NCBI RefSeq assembly: GCF_900167075.1
Contig: NZ_FUWH01000005.1
Coordinates: forward strand, 1 to 64,000
Length of the DNA stretch: 64,000 nucleotides
Reading direction: 5' to 3'
Source: Sediminibacterium ginsengisoli
GTDB lineage: Bacteria; Bacteroidota; Bacteroidia; Chitinophagales; Chitinophagaceae
Part shown: positions 17,964 through 26,519 of the stretch, one piece after another
Numbering within the stretch: position 1 is the first letter of the stretch
Layout of the letters: each line of letters starts with the position of its first letter
Translations under genes and position numbers: made by a program
The notes under the pieces: model-generated
The model's database searches: none
The model's input: the letters and a program-made list of their open reading frames with translations, nothing else
Told to the model about the DNA's origin: nothing

Positions 17964-17998
17964 ACAAGGGGCAGGCCGGAAGCGGTTGCCCCTTTGTT
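17964..17998. terminator. Bidirectional terminator hairpin
   Basis: The arms ACAAGGGGCA (17964-17973) and TGCCCCTTTGTT (17987-17998) form a strong stem followed by TATTTCTT on the plus strand. It overlaps the stop of the convergent DMT gene and serves the propeller gene. Confidence 0.6.
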
Positions 17999-18329
17999 AT
18001 TTCTTGAATGCGAAGTAAACAGCGCCGAGGATAAACAGGAAACTGACCATGTATTTCCATTGGAACGGTTCTTTCAGGTATACGACTGCAAACACGGCAA
18101 AAACGACCAGAGTGATCACTTCCTGGGTGATTTTGAGCTGGAATCCGTTAAACCCGTTGGCAAAACCTGCACGGTTGGCAGGCACCATCAGACAATATTC
18201 GAAAAAAGCGATACCCCAGCTGACAAGAATGGCTTTCCAGAGCGGAACACCCTTCTCCTTAAGGTGGCCATACCAGGCAAACGTCATAAAAATATTGGAA
18301 AGCAGCAGCAGGCCAATGGTTTTGATCAT
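17997..18329 (-). CDS. DMT-type small membrane protein (DUF486)
   Basis: A 110-residue four-helix membrane protein of the DUF486/DMT group: LLLLSNIFMTFAWYGHLK, then FFEYCLMVPANR, a third helix with VFAVFAVVYL and a fourth ending VYFAFKK. The drug/metabolite transporter relationship is by fold, and no substrate is known. The start is at ATG 18329 (MIKTIG); the open frame reaches 18422 without a plausible N-terminus. Confidence 0.82.
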   Translation of the reverse strand: MIKTIGLLLLSNIFMTFAWYGHLKEKGVPLWKAILVSWGIAFFEYCLMVPANRAGFANGFNGFQLKITQEVITLVVFAVFAVVYLKEPFQWKYMVSFLFILGAVYFAFKK

Positions 18330-18448
18330 ATCGTTTAGTTTGACTTTCGTGCAAGTTACAGCAAGAAGCGGTACCGATATTGCCAGATTGCCATCCGGCA
18401 AAACATAGCACGAATCTTGCATTACTCAATTTGTAAAAACAGAAGAGA

Positions 18449-18739
18449 ATGAAAAAGTATCAGGCGATCATCAAATTTACAATGGACGAGGATTTTATGG
18501 CGCTGGTTCCACCGCATCGCACTTATATTAATTACCTGCTGAACAAAGGCATCATCGATAGTTATGCAGTGAGTATGGAAAGTCATACCTGCTGGATCAC
18601 GCTCAATACCGAAACAAAAACAGAGGCAGATGCTTATTTGTCGAAGTCGCCGCTGTATAAATACTGGAGCTATGAAATAGAAGAATTGTTTCTCTATGAT
18701 AGTCAGCAGTATAGGCTTCCTGCGCTTCAATTAAATTAA
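18449..18739 (+). CDS. Small YciI/muconolactone-isomerase-like protein
   Basis: A 96-residue protein with a ferredoxin-like pattern (KKYQAIIKFTMDEDFMALVPPHRTYI and later WSYEIEELFLYD). It resembles dimeric alpha-beta-barrel proteins such as YciI or muconolactone isomerase. No catalytic residue can be assigned with confidence. It is a monocistronic gene just upstream of tRNA-Val, divergent from the DMT gene. Confidence 0.65.
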   Translation: MKKYQAIIKFTMDEDFMALVPPHRTYINYLLNKGIIDSYAVSMESHTCWITLNTETKTEADAYLSKSPLYKYWSYEIEELFLYDSQQYRLPALQLN

Positions 18740-18763
18740 TTAAAAAAAAAAGAAAGATTTTTT

Positions 18764-18793
18764 TTGGTAGTAATGTGTCATCCCCTATTTTTG
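18764..18793 (+). promoter_or_regulatory. Promoter of tRNA-Val
   Basis: TTG (18764-18766), 19 bp, TAttTTTG (18786-18793). This exact consensus lies 34 bp upstream of the mature tRNA 5' end. Confidence 0.85.
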
Positions 18794-18827
18794 CACTCCC
18801 AACAACGAAATAAGTGAAGGGAAAAAA

Positions 18828-18902
18828 GGGAGCATAGCTCAGTTGGTTTAGAGCATCTGCCTTACAAGCAGAGGGTCCGCGGTTCGAACCCGTGTGCTCC
18901 CA
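18828..18902 (+). tRNA. tRNA-Val (anticodon TAC)
   Basis: A cloverleaf with acceptor GGGAGCA pairing with TGCTCCC, D-loop AGCTCAGTTGGTTTAGAGC, anticodon stem TCTGC/GCAGA with loop CTTACAA (anticodon TAC, valine) and T-arm GGTTCGAACCC. Discriminator A at 18902; CCA is not encoded. Confidence 0.97.
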
Positions 18903-18909
18903 CAGAGAA

Positions 18910-18939
18910 AGCCTTAGCAGAAATGCTGAGGCTTTTTTT
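18910..18939 (+). terminator. Rho-independent terminator of tRNA-Val
   Basis: The 10-bp stem AGCCTTAGCA/TGCTGAGGCT closes a GAAA tetraloop and is followed by a T tract. Confidence 0.9.
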
Positions 18940-19375
18940 ATTGTAGCCTGTTTTATACACAAACACTTCAACCATTCGAAATCGATTGGCAATCATTTTC
19001 TTAGAGTGACTCTCGCTATTTTATTAATTGCTTCACATCAATATTGCAATACCTCAAAACGTAACGTAGAAAACTTGTTTTTTGATTGATCCGATTTCTG
19101 TTTTCCTGCTCGCATTTGAAGCATTTGCAAACAATTTGCAAACAACCAATTTTAATGCAGTAATCAACTGAATGGAATTGTAAAAGAACTATCTCTATAA
19201 AGATACATTCTTTCTCAAAATTGCAAATACATAACAAGCTAACGACCCAATACCGATCCAGCCCAGGAAAAATATTTCTTTTCAAAACTTAGCATATTCG
19301 AAATATTTTATTTAGCCTTGCCTAAATATTTGATTTAGTCGCGTGTTCGATAACTGAGACAGTAAAAGATTATTA
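18940..19375. other. Gene-free stretch after tRNA-Val, possible island edge
   Basis: No convincing gene is present. The base composition looks AT-richer than the DNA to the left. A tandem 11-bp repeat, ATTTGCAAACA, occurs at 19123-19133 and 19134-19144, so TTTGCAAA appears twice one helical turn apart. A near-consensus -7 box (AAtaTTTG) precedes the oxidase gene. I see no integrase and no second copy of the tRNA 3' end. Confidence 0.4.
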
Positions 19376-20578
19376 ATGGGAAAAAGGAAAATCAAAGTAT
19401 TGAGCGCCATCAGCCTGGGGATAATTCTATCTATATCCTGCAGCAAACTATTACCCCAGCTCCCTACAGATGATAGTATTTTAGATGGGCCGGTTGATGG
19501 ACTTTCGCCCGAACAGAATCGAATATTTCTTCGTGGGGATTTTGCCTTCAATGATGAAGTATTCACATCCTCAAATGGACTGGGGCCAACATTCGTTGCA
19601 ACTTCTTGCGGGAGTTGTCATGCAGGTGACGGGAAAGGACATCCATTTACCACATTGACACGGTTCGGACAAAGCGACACGTTAGGTAACCAATTTCTCC
19701 ATCTGGGCGGCCCTCAGCTTCAATCAAGGGCTTTACCTGGTTACAAGCCGGAGGTTTTACCAGCCGGAGCAACTTTTTCCCGTTTTACACCGCCGGCCAA
19801 TACCGGTTTGGGATTATTAGAGGCTGTCCCTGATGCAACATTGATCGCATTATCTGATGTAAATGATGCAGATGGTGATGGCATATCCGGACGTCCCAAT
19901 TGGATAACCCTTCCCTCTTACACAATAATTAAAACAGGCGCTATCCATAACAATGGAAAGTATATTGGCCGTTTTGGCAAAAAAGCATTGGTTTATGACT
20001 TACTTCAACAAACAGCTAATGCCTACAATCAGGACATGGGGATCAACTCTTCCTATGAATCCATTTCCACTTATAATAATCTCCAGGTAGATCCTGAAAT
20101 ACCCAATCAAACCATCCTCGACGTGGTGTTTTACCTGCAGACCCTAAAGGCTCCCGTCCAAAGAGATCAGCAGGATCGTGAAGTATTGGCAGGCAAACAG
20201 TTATTTATTCAAATCAGCTGCAGCAAATGCCACATCCCACAATTACAGACAGGTCCATCCCCAATTGCAGCAATCTCCAATAAGACAATATTTCCCTATA
20301 CCGACCTGCTGCTACATGACATGGGGCCAGCGCTTGATGACGGATATACAGAAGGAACTGCACTAACGCCAGAATGGCGAACACCCGCTTTGTGGGGATT
20401 GGGACTATCCAAAAACTCACAAGGCGGCCAGGTTTTCCTTATGCATGATGGACGGGCAAGAAGTATTACTGAAGCCATTAACCTTCATGGAGGTGAGGCA
20501 AACAATAGCAGGAAGTTGTTTCAACAATTAACTGAATCAGATAAAAACAAACTCATCAAGTTCCTAGAATCATTGTAA
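19376..20578 (+). CDS. Di-heme oxidoreductase-family lipoprotein (DUF1111)
   Basis: A 400-residue cytochrome-c-type protein of the di-heme oxidoreductase (thiol oxidoreductase-like, DUF1111) family. The signal peptide ends in a lipobox (LSISCSK), so it should be anchored in the outer-membrane or periplasmic leaflet. Heme-binding motifs are CGSCH (about residues 78-82) and CSKCH (about 281-285). The family-typical HDGRARSITEAINLHGGEA lies near the C-terminus. It heads an operon with a Rieske protein 8 bp downstream and a porin overlapping that, suggesting an electron-transfer unit in the cell envelope. The electron donor and acceptor are unknown. Confidence 0.85.
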   Translation: MGKRKIKVLSAISLGIILSISCSKLLPQLPTDDSILDGPVDGLSPEQNRIFLRGDFAFNDEVFTSSNGLGPTFVATSCGSCHAGDGKGHPFTTLTRFGQSDTLGNQFLHLGGPQLQSRALPGYKPEVLPAGATFSRFTPPANTGLGLLEAVPDATLIALSDVNDADGDGISGRPNWITLPSYTIIKTGAIHNNGKYIGRFGKKALVYDLLQQTANAYNQDMGINSSYESISTYNNLQVDPEIPNQTILDVVFYLQTLKAPVQRDQQDREVLAGKQLFIQISCSKCHIPQLQTGPSPIAAISNKTIFPYTDLLLHDMGPALDDGYTEGTALTPEWRTPALWGLGLSKNSQGGQVFLMHDGRARSITEAINLHGGEANNSRKLFQQLTESDKNKLIKFLESL

Positions 20579-20586
20579 TTATCACT

Positions 20587-21036
20587 ATGACCAGAAAAGA
20601 TTTTTTAAAGAATGCCTGCAATGCATGTCTTTCTGTTACACTAACAGGCACGTTAATCTCATCCTGCACACCGACACAGTACATAAGCGGGAAGATTCAA
20701 AAGGATGGCATTACGATTTTGAAGACTGATTTTGTAATTCACAAGGGAAAGAATCAGGGATATAATTCATTCATCATTGTTAGAAATGAAACACTTCTAT
20801 ATCCCATCTGTGTACATAGAATAAGTGATGCTGATTACGCCGCGGTCTGGATGAGATGCACCCACCAGGGAACAGAACTACAGGTATCCGGCGATATGCT
20901 CCAATGTGCAGCACACGGAAGCGAATTCAATAAGCGTGGGATTGTTACTAATGGGCCTGCAGGCTCCAATCTTCGAAGCTTTCCTGTAAAAGTTAACGGC
21001 AATGAAATATTCATAGACCTGCGAAAATTATCATGA
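20587..21036 (+). CDS. Rieske 2Fe-2S protein
   Basis: A 149-residue envelope protein with a signal sequence containing SSC (possible lipoprotein) and an intact Rieske cluster site: CTHQG and CAAHGSEF, giving the CxH...CxxH ligands. The isolated domain resembles Rieske subunits of quinol-oxidising systems, but no cytochrome b is nearby. Its neighbours, the di-heme protein upstream and the porin downstream (ATGA overlap), imply that they function together in periplasmic electron transfer. Confidence 0.87.
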   Translation: MTRKDFLKNACNACLSVTLTGTLISSCTPTQYISGKIQKDGITILKTDFVIHKGKNQGYNSFIIVRNETLLYPICVHRISDADYAAVWMRCTHQGTELQVSGDMLQCAAHGSEFNKRGIVTNGPAGSNLRSFPVKVNGNEIFIDLRKLS

Positions 21037-22259
21037 TGAAAATCTGCTTATCAATACTATTCATTTTCACAAGCTTTATTGTCCAGGGGCAAATTGATCC
21101 GGAGTTGCTGCGAAACTTTTCGATTGACACAACTGAACGAAAATTAAACATGGATGCTGTTTATAACCGACCTTTTATTCAGGCCGGCAAGTTGCCTGTA
21201 GCATTGGGCGGTTATGTTGAAGCCAATTACCAATATTTAAATGAAAATGGCATTAGCAAGGGGCACGAATTTCAGATGCGCCGCCTTACTCTTTTTGTTT
21301 CCTCTACAGTTTCCAAGCGAATTAAGTTTTTGACAGAGTTAGAATTTGAAGAGGGAACAAAAGAAATAAACATTGAATTTGCTTCCGTAGATTTTGAGTT
21401 TGAGCCATTGCTCAACTTTCGGGGTGGGATTGTAATGAATCCCATAGGAGCTTTTAACCAAAACCACGATGGCCCCAAGTGGGATTTTGTCGACCGCCCC
21501 CTTGCCGCTACACAAATGCTTCCTGCGACATGGAGTAATGTCGGGTTCGGGATATTCGGCAAAAAAAGCAAGCACAACTGGACTTACGGCTATGAACTCT
21601 ACCTGACCAATGGGTTTAATGAAAGCATTGTTTCCAATTCTATGAATAAAACATTCCTGCCAGCCTCCAAAAGTGATCCTGATCGCTTTGGGCAATCTGT
21701 AAATGGGATGCCGCTTTTTACAGCAAAATTCGCTTTAAGAAATACCAAATTAGGAGAAGTCGGCATTTCATACATGAGCGGGATCTATAATCAGTTTGAA
21801 AAGGACGGATTGGTTTTGGATAAAAAACGTGCAGTAACGGCTTACGCAATTGATTTTAATACAACTATTGCTAAGACAGGTACATTCATCAATGGAGAAT
21901 GGGCTTGGATTAAGATCGATGTACCCGATACCTATACAGAGCAATTTGGCAGAAACCAAACAGGAGGCTTTATTGATATCGTCCAACCCATTATACGCAA
22001 ACCGCTTTTTGGTTTTACCAATTCTGTATTGAACGCTGCCCTTCGCCTGGAATATGTGGATTGGAATAAAGGAAAATTTGTTTCCACTGGTGAAAACATC
22101 TCAGACCATATTTATTCAGTAGTACCATCTTTAAGCTGGCGTCCGTCCACTCAAACTGTATTCCGTCTCAACTATCGTTACAATTGGCAGACCGATCTTT
22201 TAGGTAACCCTCCTTCTAGGATGGCGGGATTTCAATTTGGCTTCTCAACCTATCTCTGA
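21033..22259 (+). CDS. Outer-membrane porin (OprP/phosphate-selective-like)
   Basis: A 408-residue beta-barrel protein with a signal peptide ending at IVQGQ. It has regular alternating strands and the OprO/P-like pattern (FQMRRLTLFVSSTVSKRIKFLTELEFEEG and GGIVMNPIGAFNQNHDG, seen in parts). The final residues (QFGFSTYL) end in an aromatic/leucine barrel signal. It probably supplies substrate or ion access for the co-operonic redox proteins. The ligand is not predictable. Its start codon overlaps the Rieske stop. Confidence 0.8.
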   Translation: MMKICLSILFIFTSFIVQGQIDPELLRNFSIDTTERKLNMDAVYNRPFIQAGKLPVALGGYVEANYQYLNENGISKGHEFQMRRLTLFVSSTVSKRIKFLTELEFEEGTKEINIEFASVDFEFEPLLNFRGGIVMNPIGAFNQNHDGPKWDFVDRPLAATQMLPATWSNVGFGIFGKKSKHNWTYGYELYLTNGFNESIVSNSMNKTFLPASKSDPDRFGQSVNGMPLFTAKFALRNTKLGEVGISYMSGIYNQFEKDGLVLDKKRAVTAYAIDFNTTIAKTGTFINGEWAWIKIDVPDTYTEQFGRNQTGGFIDIVQPIIRKPLFGFTNSVLNAALRLEYVDWNKGKFVSTGENISDHIYSVVPSLSWRPSTQTVFRLNYRYNWQTDLLGNPPSRMAGFQFGFSTYL

Positions 22260-22405
22260 CAGAAAAGATGTCTCAAAAATTCACTGCACGAATCCAAAGC
22301 CTCTTTTCAATATTATCAAATGTTAATCATTAAAGAATTCTTATGAGTGGTAAGGAGAAGAATGGCCAGCCTTCTAAATTGCATTAGCACTAAAATTTGA
22401 CTGAA

Positions 22406-22738
22406 ATGATGAAAATTTTTAAAGTTTCTGCACTTTTAATTGGTTTGACATTATTGATAAGTTCATGCCGCACCGTATCTTATATGGGTGACAAACTCCC
22501 CCCTACATCAAAACTCGATGTCTATTATGACACGAAGGATGTAAAGAAAAATTATAAAGTAATTAGACATATTTATGCTTCCACTTTAATTAGAGCGGAA
22601 AAAACAAGGGAAGCTATTCTGACGAAAGCTAAAAGCGCCGGAGCTGACGCTGTGATCATACCGAAGATAACCACAAACACAAATGGCAAAACTACGGAGT
22701 CATACCAGGAGGCGGATGCAATAAAATATTTAGATTAG
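22406..22738 (+). CDS. Small lipoprotein of unknown function
   Basis: A 110-residue predicted lipoprotein (lipobox LLISSCR). The mature part contains KNYKVIRHIYAST and a repeated Ala/Lys segment (ILTKAKSAGADAVIIPKI), which resembles YbjQ/DUF4156-like small envelope proteins, but the resemblance is weak. Two consecutive ATGs (22406, 22409) are available; a TTG at 22397 lies inside a near-consensus -7 box and is rejected. It is convergent with the element genes. Confidence 0.7.
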   Translation: MMKIFKVSALLIGLTLLISSCRTVSYMGDKLPPTSKLDVYYDTKDVKKNYKVIRHIYASTLIRAEKTREAILTKAKSAGADAVIIPKITTNTNGKTTESYQEADAIKYLD

Positions 22739-22755
22739 TATTACAAAGACTCACT

Positions 22756-23040
22756 TTAGATCAACTTACGAAATTTGACGTTGCTCCTGCCTGGGATTGG
22801 CAATGGCGTATATATTACATATCCAAATTTATGTAAATCATGCAAGCATCGCTGATAAGTTGAACGTGCAGAAATCTTTGCGCATCTCATGATCTTTATC
22901 CTATCGAGCAAAACGCGATCAGGACGTTGCTGAATCTCCCATTCACATAACAGAGCAAAATATAAACTGATATGTGAAGCGGCTATTCTTGGATCATCCC
23001 CCACAACAGCAAAAAAATCAGGTAGCAGTATTTCTTTCAC
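22756..23040 (-). CDS. Small element-encoded winged-helix-like protein
   Basis: A 94-residue protein, the last gene of the transfer block. The segment SHISLYFALLCEWEIQQRP followed by IMRCAKISARSTYQRCLHDL and GYVIYTP matches the helix-turn-helix plus wing pattern found in small Bacteroidota element genes of the replication-initiator or regulator type. No named family is certain. It starts at GTG 23040, overlapping the upstream stop. Its place at the end of a tra operon suggests a role in element maintenance. Confidence 0.6.
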   Translation of the reverse strand: MKEILLPDFFAVVGDDPRIAASHISLYFALLCEWEIQQRPDRVLLDRIKIMRCAKISARSTYQRCLHDLHKFGYVIYTPLPIPGRSNVKFRKLI

Positions 23041-23717
23041 AGTTTTCTTTTCACCCCAGTTCTACCTGACCTGGAACGTTTTTCAATCAAACCGCCATTG
23101 GACGTTCCATCTTCTTCTTTTTTGAGCAATTGTTTTCGATCAGCTATTAATTTTCTTTCAGCCCACTTGCTTTGAAGAAAGCGCAGTGCCTCCAGGAAGG
23201 TAAAAGGCTCCTGCTGCCCCACCAGGTAAAACCTTTGTGAAATCTCACATTCGGCTTTTTGATTGTTCAGGTTTGGAATATACTTTTCCAAATGTGTGTT
23301 TATCCAGTGCCTCCCCCTGACAAGGCCACCCGTATCAAGATCATTAGCCTTCAGTATCAATTGCAAGGCAAGTTCGCCCTGGCTATTTTGCTCATCAAGA
23401 GCTCCCAGCTCTCTTAATTGATAAAACTTTGACCAATTAACAGCTCTCATCTCAGTGTCTAATTCAATTAATGCAGGTGGCAAAACTGGAAACCTGAACA
23501 GATGAGCTGAATAGGACACAGCATCCCAATGTCCGGAATCACCTTTTACGCATTGAACCTGAAAAACACAATTTGAATCGTCCAGGTAAATCTTATGTAA
23601 GATTTCAAATTGGGATGGGTCAAAGCAGATAAACGCTCCAAGCCTTTGATCGATATCGGAAGGAAAGCCCAGTTTTAATAACCGGGCTTTCAATGATTCT
23701 AAATTCTTTAAATGCAT
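23037..23717 (-). CDS. Element-encoded protein of unknown function
   Basis: A 226-residue soluble protein. The N-terminus (LKNLESLKARLLKLGFPSDI) parallels that of the next gene upstream (NLEYLKKQLFFAGFGEGL), so the two may share an N-terminal helical domain. The C-terminus is lysine/arginine-rich, suggesting nucleic-acid contact. The frame is open to 23780, but ATG 23717 begins just after the upstream stop and is preferred. Proteins of this type travel with Bacteroidota transfer modules; no function is assigned. Confidence 0.65.
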   Translation of the reverse strand: MHLKNLESLKARLLKLGFPSDIDQRLGAFICFDPSQFEILHKIYLDDSNCVFQVQCVKGDSGHWDAVSYSAHLFRFPVLPPALIELDTEMRAVNWSKFYQLRELGALDEQNSQGELALQLILKANDLDTGGLVRGRHWINTHLEKYIPNLNNQKAECEISQRFYLVGQQEPFTFLEALRFLQSKWAERKLIADRKQLLKKEEDGTSNGGLIEKRSRSGRTGVKRKL

Positions 23718-23727
23718 AGTTAGGATT

Positions 23728-24612
23728 TTAAGCAGTGAGACCTTTGCTTTTTCCAGCTCTCTTTTTCGGCAATAATTCATCCGAAACAGAGTTATTTGCG
23801 GTCACCTCTTTTTTTTTAGCATCACTGGTGCCAACGGATTTCCCCTTCTCTGAAGATTCTCTGGTTGGCGAACCCAGGCTTTGTCCGACCTCCTTTTGCT
23901 TAGCAGTCTGATCAACAGGTGCCTGTCCATAACGAACATCCTGCTTGGGGCCAGGAACGTACAGCTTAACATTGTCCATATCAAACATTTTGACTGTCTT
24001 GAATTTAGGATCTGCTGCCAACTGCACAGAAATTTCCTTGCCCCCCTTGATCAGCGTTGCGTGCGCGAGTTGACCACGCTGCAGGGCTACATAAAGTGCC
24101 TCCATACGGTCAGGATCCCCTAATTCCTTTAAGGGAATACGCCCTACAGCTTCATGCAGATCGTAACCATAACTGTTATTGAAATAGTTGACCTTTGCCT
24201 GACCGTTTTCATCACGATTACTGAAATCCAATTTGATCCAGGCTTTGTAGGCATCGCCTTCTTTGGGCGTTATTTCCTTGTAGACACTTCTTCCGCATAA
24301 AAGGTTACACGCTTCGTCCAGCCCGACAGACTTACCCTTGTTGTTAATAAAAAAGGTCTGGCTGGCCGTTCCATTGTGATTTTGCAGGGTCGCGTCATAC
24401 TTATTAAAGAAATACATATCACTCCCCTCCTGTTTAGACCTGGTAAAATAAAGCGTAGCCTCCATTTTATCTTTTCCAAATTCATGGCTGGCAGAAATCT
24501 GAAATTCAGTCTGTCCCTCTTTGATCCTTTTCTCCAGTTGCGTAACCAGCCCCTCCCCGAAACCTGCAAAAAACAATTGCTTTTTGAGGTACTCCAAATT
24601 GTCCTGATTCAT
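23728..24612 (-). CDS. DUF3945-like element protein
   Basis: A 294-residue protein typical of Bacteroidota plasmids and conjugative elements. Residues 1-60 contain FAGFGEGLVTQLEKRI and an ATLYFTRSKQEGSDMYFFNKYD segment. A central region (LDEACNLLCGRSVYKEI and YDLHEAVGRIPLKELGD) resembles DUF3945/DUF4099-type domains. The last 70 residues are disordered and Lys/Ser-rich. The function is unknown; related domains occur beside topoisomerase- or relaxase-linked genes. It follows traN by 31 bp and belongs to the same block. Confidence 0.7.
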   Translation of the reverse strand: MNQDNLEYLKKQLFFAGFGEGLVTQLEKRIKEGQTEFQISASHEFGKDKMEATLYFTRSKQEGSDMYFFNKYDATLQNHNGTASQTFFINNKGKSVGLDEACNLLCGRSVYKEITPKEGDAYKAWIKLDFSNRDENGQAKVNYFNNSYGYDLHEAVGRIPLKELGDPDRMEALYVALQRGQLAHATLIKGGKEISVQLAADPKFKTVKMFDMDNVKLYVPGPKQDVRYGQAPVDQTAKQKEVGQSLGSPTRESSEKGKSVGTSDAKKKEVTANNSVSDELLPKKRAGKSKGLTA

Positions 24613-24643
24613 GTTACTTGGTTTTAATTGATAAAAAATCTAT

Positions 24644-25417
24644 TTATAGAATAAGCTTTGCTTTCAATACACGCTTATTTGTAATATTCAATGATAATTG
24701 GCGCTCTCCATCTTTTTCCAGCAGATCAATCCTTAAAGCCTGGCTTTCTGCAAGTGCTGCTTTGGGCAATAGCAAGGCCATCAATAAAGATTGCTTTACT
24801 TTGACTGAAAACGCTTTTGGATAGATAAAGAGTGGTTCTACTATACTCTCTTGTAAGGATCTTCTTTTTGATGATCGTGCACCGGTTATATAAACTCGCA
24901 AACGAGAACCATCAAATTGATAGGCTGATGCATTTTCAACACGAATTTTACATACAATGATCGATCCGGTAGTGTACATCCCTAGTAAAGAAAGTTTTAC
25001 CATCCCAGCGCTGTATCCTATTCCATGCAGGTTATTTTTTAAGGCCAGAGCTTTTTGAGAAAGGCCCAGAAGTGCAGTATCCACAGATATGATCTCTGCC
25101 ATTGCCAGATCAAGGTTTAGAAATGGCGGAGACTGAATATAGCTAACCAAAAAGGAATACAGTTTGCCATCTGCCGTAATCACAGTTAGGGTTGTAGTAT
25201 CTGCAAACACACTATCGGCCTTTACACGAAGAACATTGCCTGTTGATTTCTGGACAACAATCCTTTCGCTGCCTCGATCAACTGTATTTATCAGAGATGG
25301 GAAAATGATATTTGTTGTCCGATTATCTGTCACCGGAAGATTATGCGGCTTTATATATGATTGTGCGGACAACAGCAAACCACACAAAGAGCCTATCATT
25401 GTTAAAAGAACTTTCAT
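24644..25417 (-). CDS. traN: Conjugative transposon protein TraN (DUF4138)
   Basis: A 257-residue protein with a signal peptide (MKVLLTMIG...LLSAQS). The TraN family of Bacteroides-type type IV secretion systems contributes to the outer-membrane part of the mating channel, comparable with VirB9. Recognisable features are the N-terminal beta segment with TTNIIFPSLINTVDRGS and VQKSTGNVLRVKA, and a C-terminal helical/beta tail. The start is at ATG 25417, 1 bp past the traM stop. Confidence 0.87.
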   Translation of the reverse strand: MKVLLTMIGSLCGLLLSAQSYIKPHNLPVTDNRTTNIIFPSLINTVDRGSERIVVQKSTGNVLRVKADSVFADTTTLTVITADGKLYSFLVSYIQSPPFLNLDLAMAEIISVDTALLGLSQKALALKNNLHGIGYSAGMVKLSLLGMYTTGSIIVCKIRVENASAYQFDGSRLRVYITGARSSKRRSLQESIVEPLFIYPKAFSVKVKQSLLMALLLPKAALAESQALRIDLLEKDGERQLSLNITNKRVLKAKLIL

Positions 25418-25418
25418 A

Positions 25419-26519
25419 TCAACCCCGCTTTTCTTTATTATCTCTAAGCAATACTTTGTATCCTGCACCTATAATTACACGAACTTGCCTTACCTTCTTA
25501 GAAAAAAGGCTCTTAGCAGCACCAATACCTGCAGCTGCAACTTGTGTTTGAAGCGTTAAACCAGCCCCTCCCAAACTGGTGGATTGAACTGCATTATCAG
25601 CAGATGCTTTAACAACGTCTCTCATCACGGATCCAGGAACAAAAACACCTTCCAATCCATCCATGTCAAATACAGAAATCGAAACAGGTAGTATATATTC
25701 TGCGTAACGGACAGATGGAATATGAATATGAAGGCGTTCTCCATCGATGTTGCCAATTCCATAAATAGGAGTTCCCGCAGGAATATAGATGCCATTAATT
25801 GTAATGCCTGTGACAAGCTCAAGTTTCACAGTTGCTCCGCTGAAGAGCTCCTGTCTGATTGGAATAACAGCAACAAGGCCTCCGTCTTCTTTTTTCTCAG
25901 CATCGTCATGGAATAAGATTTTCCCTTCACCCGTTTTTTTTCTTCCAAAATAGGTTTCATCAGTTTGGTTAGCAGTTACTACGCGATATACTTTTTCACT
26001 AATCCCTTCTTTTACAGGCTCCTCACCCGGATGCTGAATTGCCATAATCTTATCCAGTGCTTCGTTAATAGCTTCTATTTCAGGATCTGGAAAAGACTGG
26101 ACGACTTTTTGCTTCGGCAAAACAACAGGATCAATAGGTGTTTCTTCATCAATTGCACTGATCTTCCTTCGTATTAGATTCACCTTCACCTCTAGTGGAT
26201 CTTTTTCATTTTTCAGCATTGGCAAAGTAAAATCCCGGCCAATTGTATCCTGGCGGTTTGGATCATTGCGTATAGCCTCCGATCGCTTAATGGAATCTGC
26301 AAATGCAGTAGCATAAAAACTCATCTTGTCATTTGCTGAATCTCCAGTGAGATTTGGCTGCGGCAGCAACATGTTAAGCCCCTTGGCATTATTTTCCCTT
26401 TTACCATCATCTGAAATAGACGCAGAAAAAATCAACCATAAGACACCGATAAAAATCAATGATATTACTGCCAGGAATGCGCCAAACCTTACCTTGTCTT
26501 TTCCTAATCCTATTTTCAT
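25419..26519 (-). CDS. traM: Conjugative transposon protein TraM
   Basis: A 366-residue protein with one N-terminal membrane segment (FGAFLAVISLIFIGVLWLIF), a long disordered periplasmic linker, and a C-terminal beta domain (SGATVKLELVTGITING and IPAGTPIYGIGNIDGERL). It corresponds functionally to VirB10, bridging the inner and outer membrane in the mating channel. The length is somewhat short for TraM proteins, which are often near 400-450. The ATG overlaps the traK stop (ATGA). Confidence 0.9.
   Translation of the reverse strand: MKIGLGKDKVRFGAFLAVISLIFIGVLWLIFSASISDDGKRENNAKGLNMLLPQPNLTGDSANDKMSFYATAFADSIKRSEAIRNDPNRQDTIGRDFTLPMLKNEKDPLEVKVNLIRRKISAIDEETPIDPVVLPKQKVVQSFPDPEIEAINEALDKIMAIQHPGEEPVKEGISEKVYRVVTANQTDETYFGRKKTGEGKILFHDDAEKKEDGGLVAVIPIRQELFSGATVKLELVTGITINGIYIPAGTPIYGIGNIDGERLHIHIPSVRYAEYILPVSISVFDMDGLEGVFVPGSVMRDVVKASADNAVQSTSLGGAGLTLQTQVAAAGIGAAKSLFSKKVRQVRVIIGAGYKVLLRDNKEKRG

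Noticed and set aside
19016..19285. Cysteine-rich 89-codon minus-strand frame, considered as an integrase remnant
   Set aside because: No recombinase residues (R...HxxR...Y) or DNA-binding pattern, and composition is that of AT-rich noncoding DNA.
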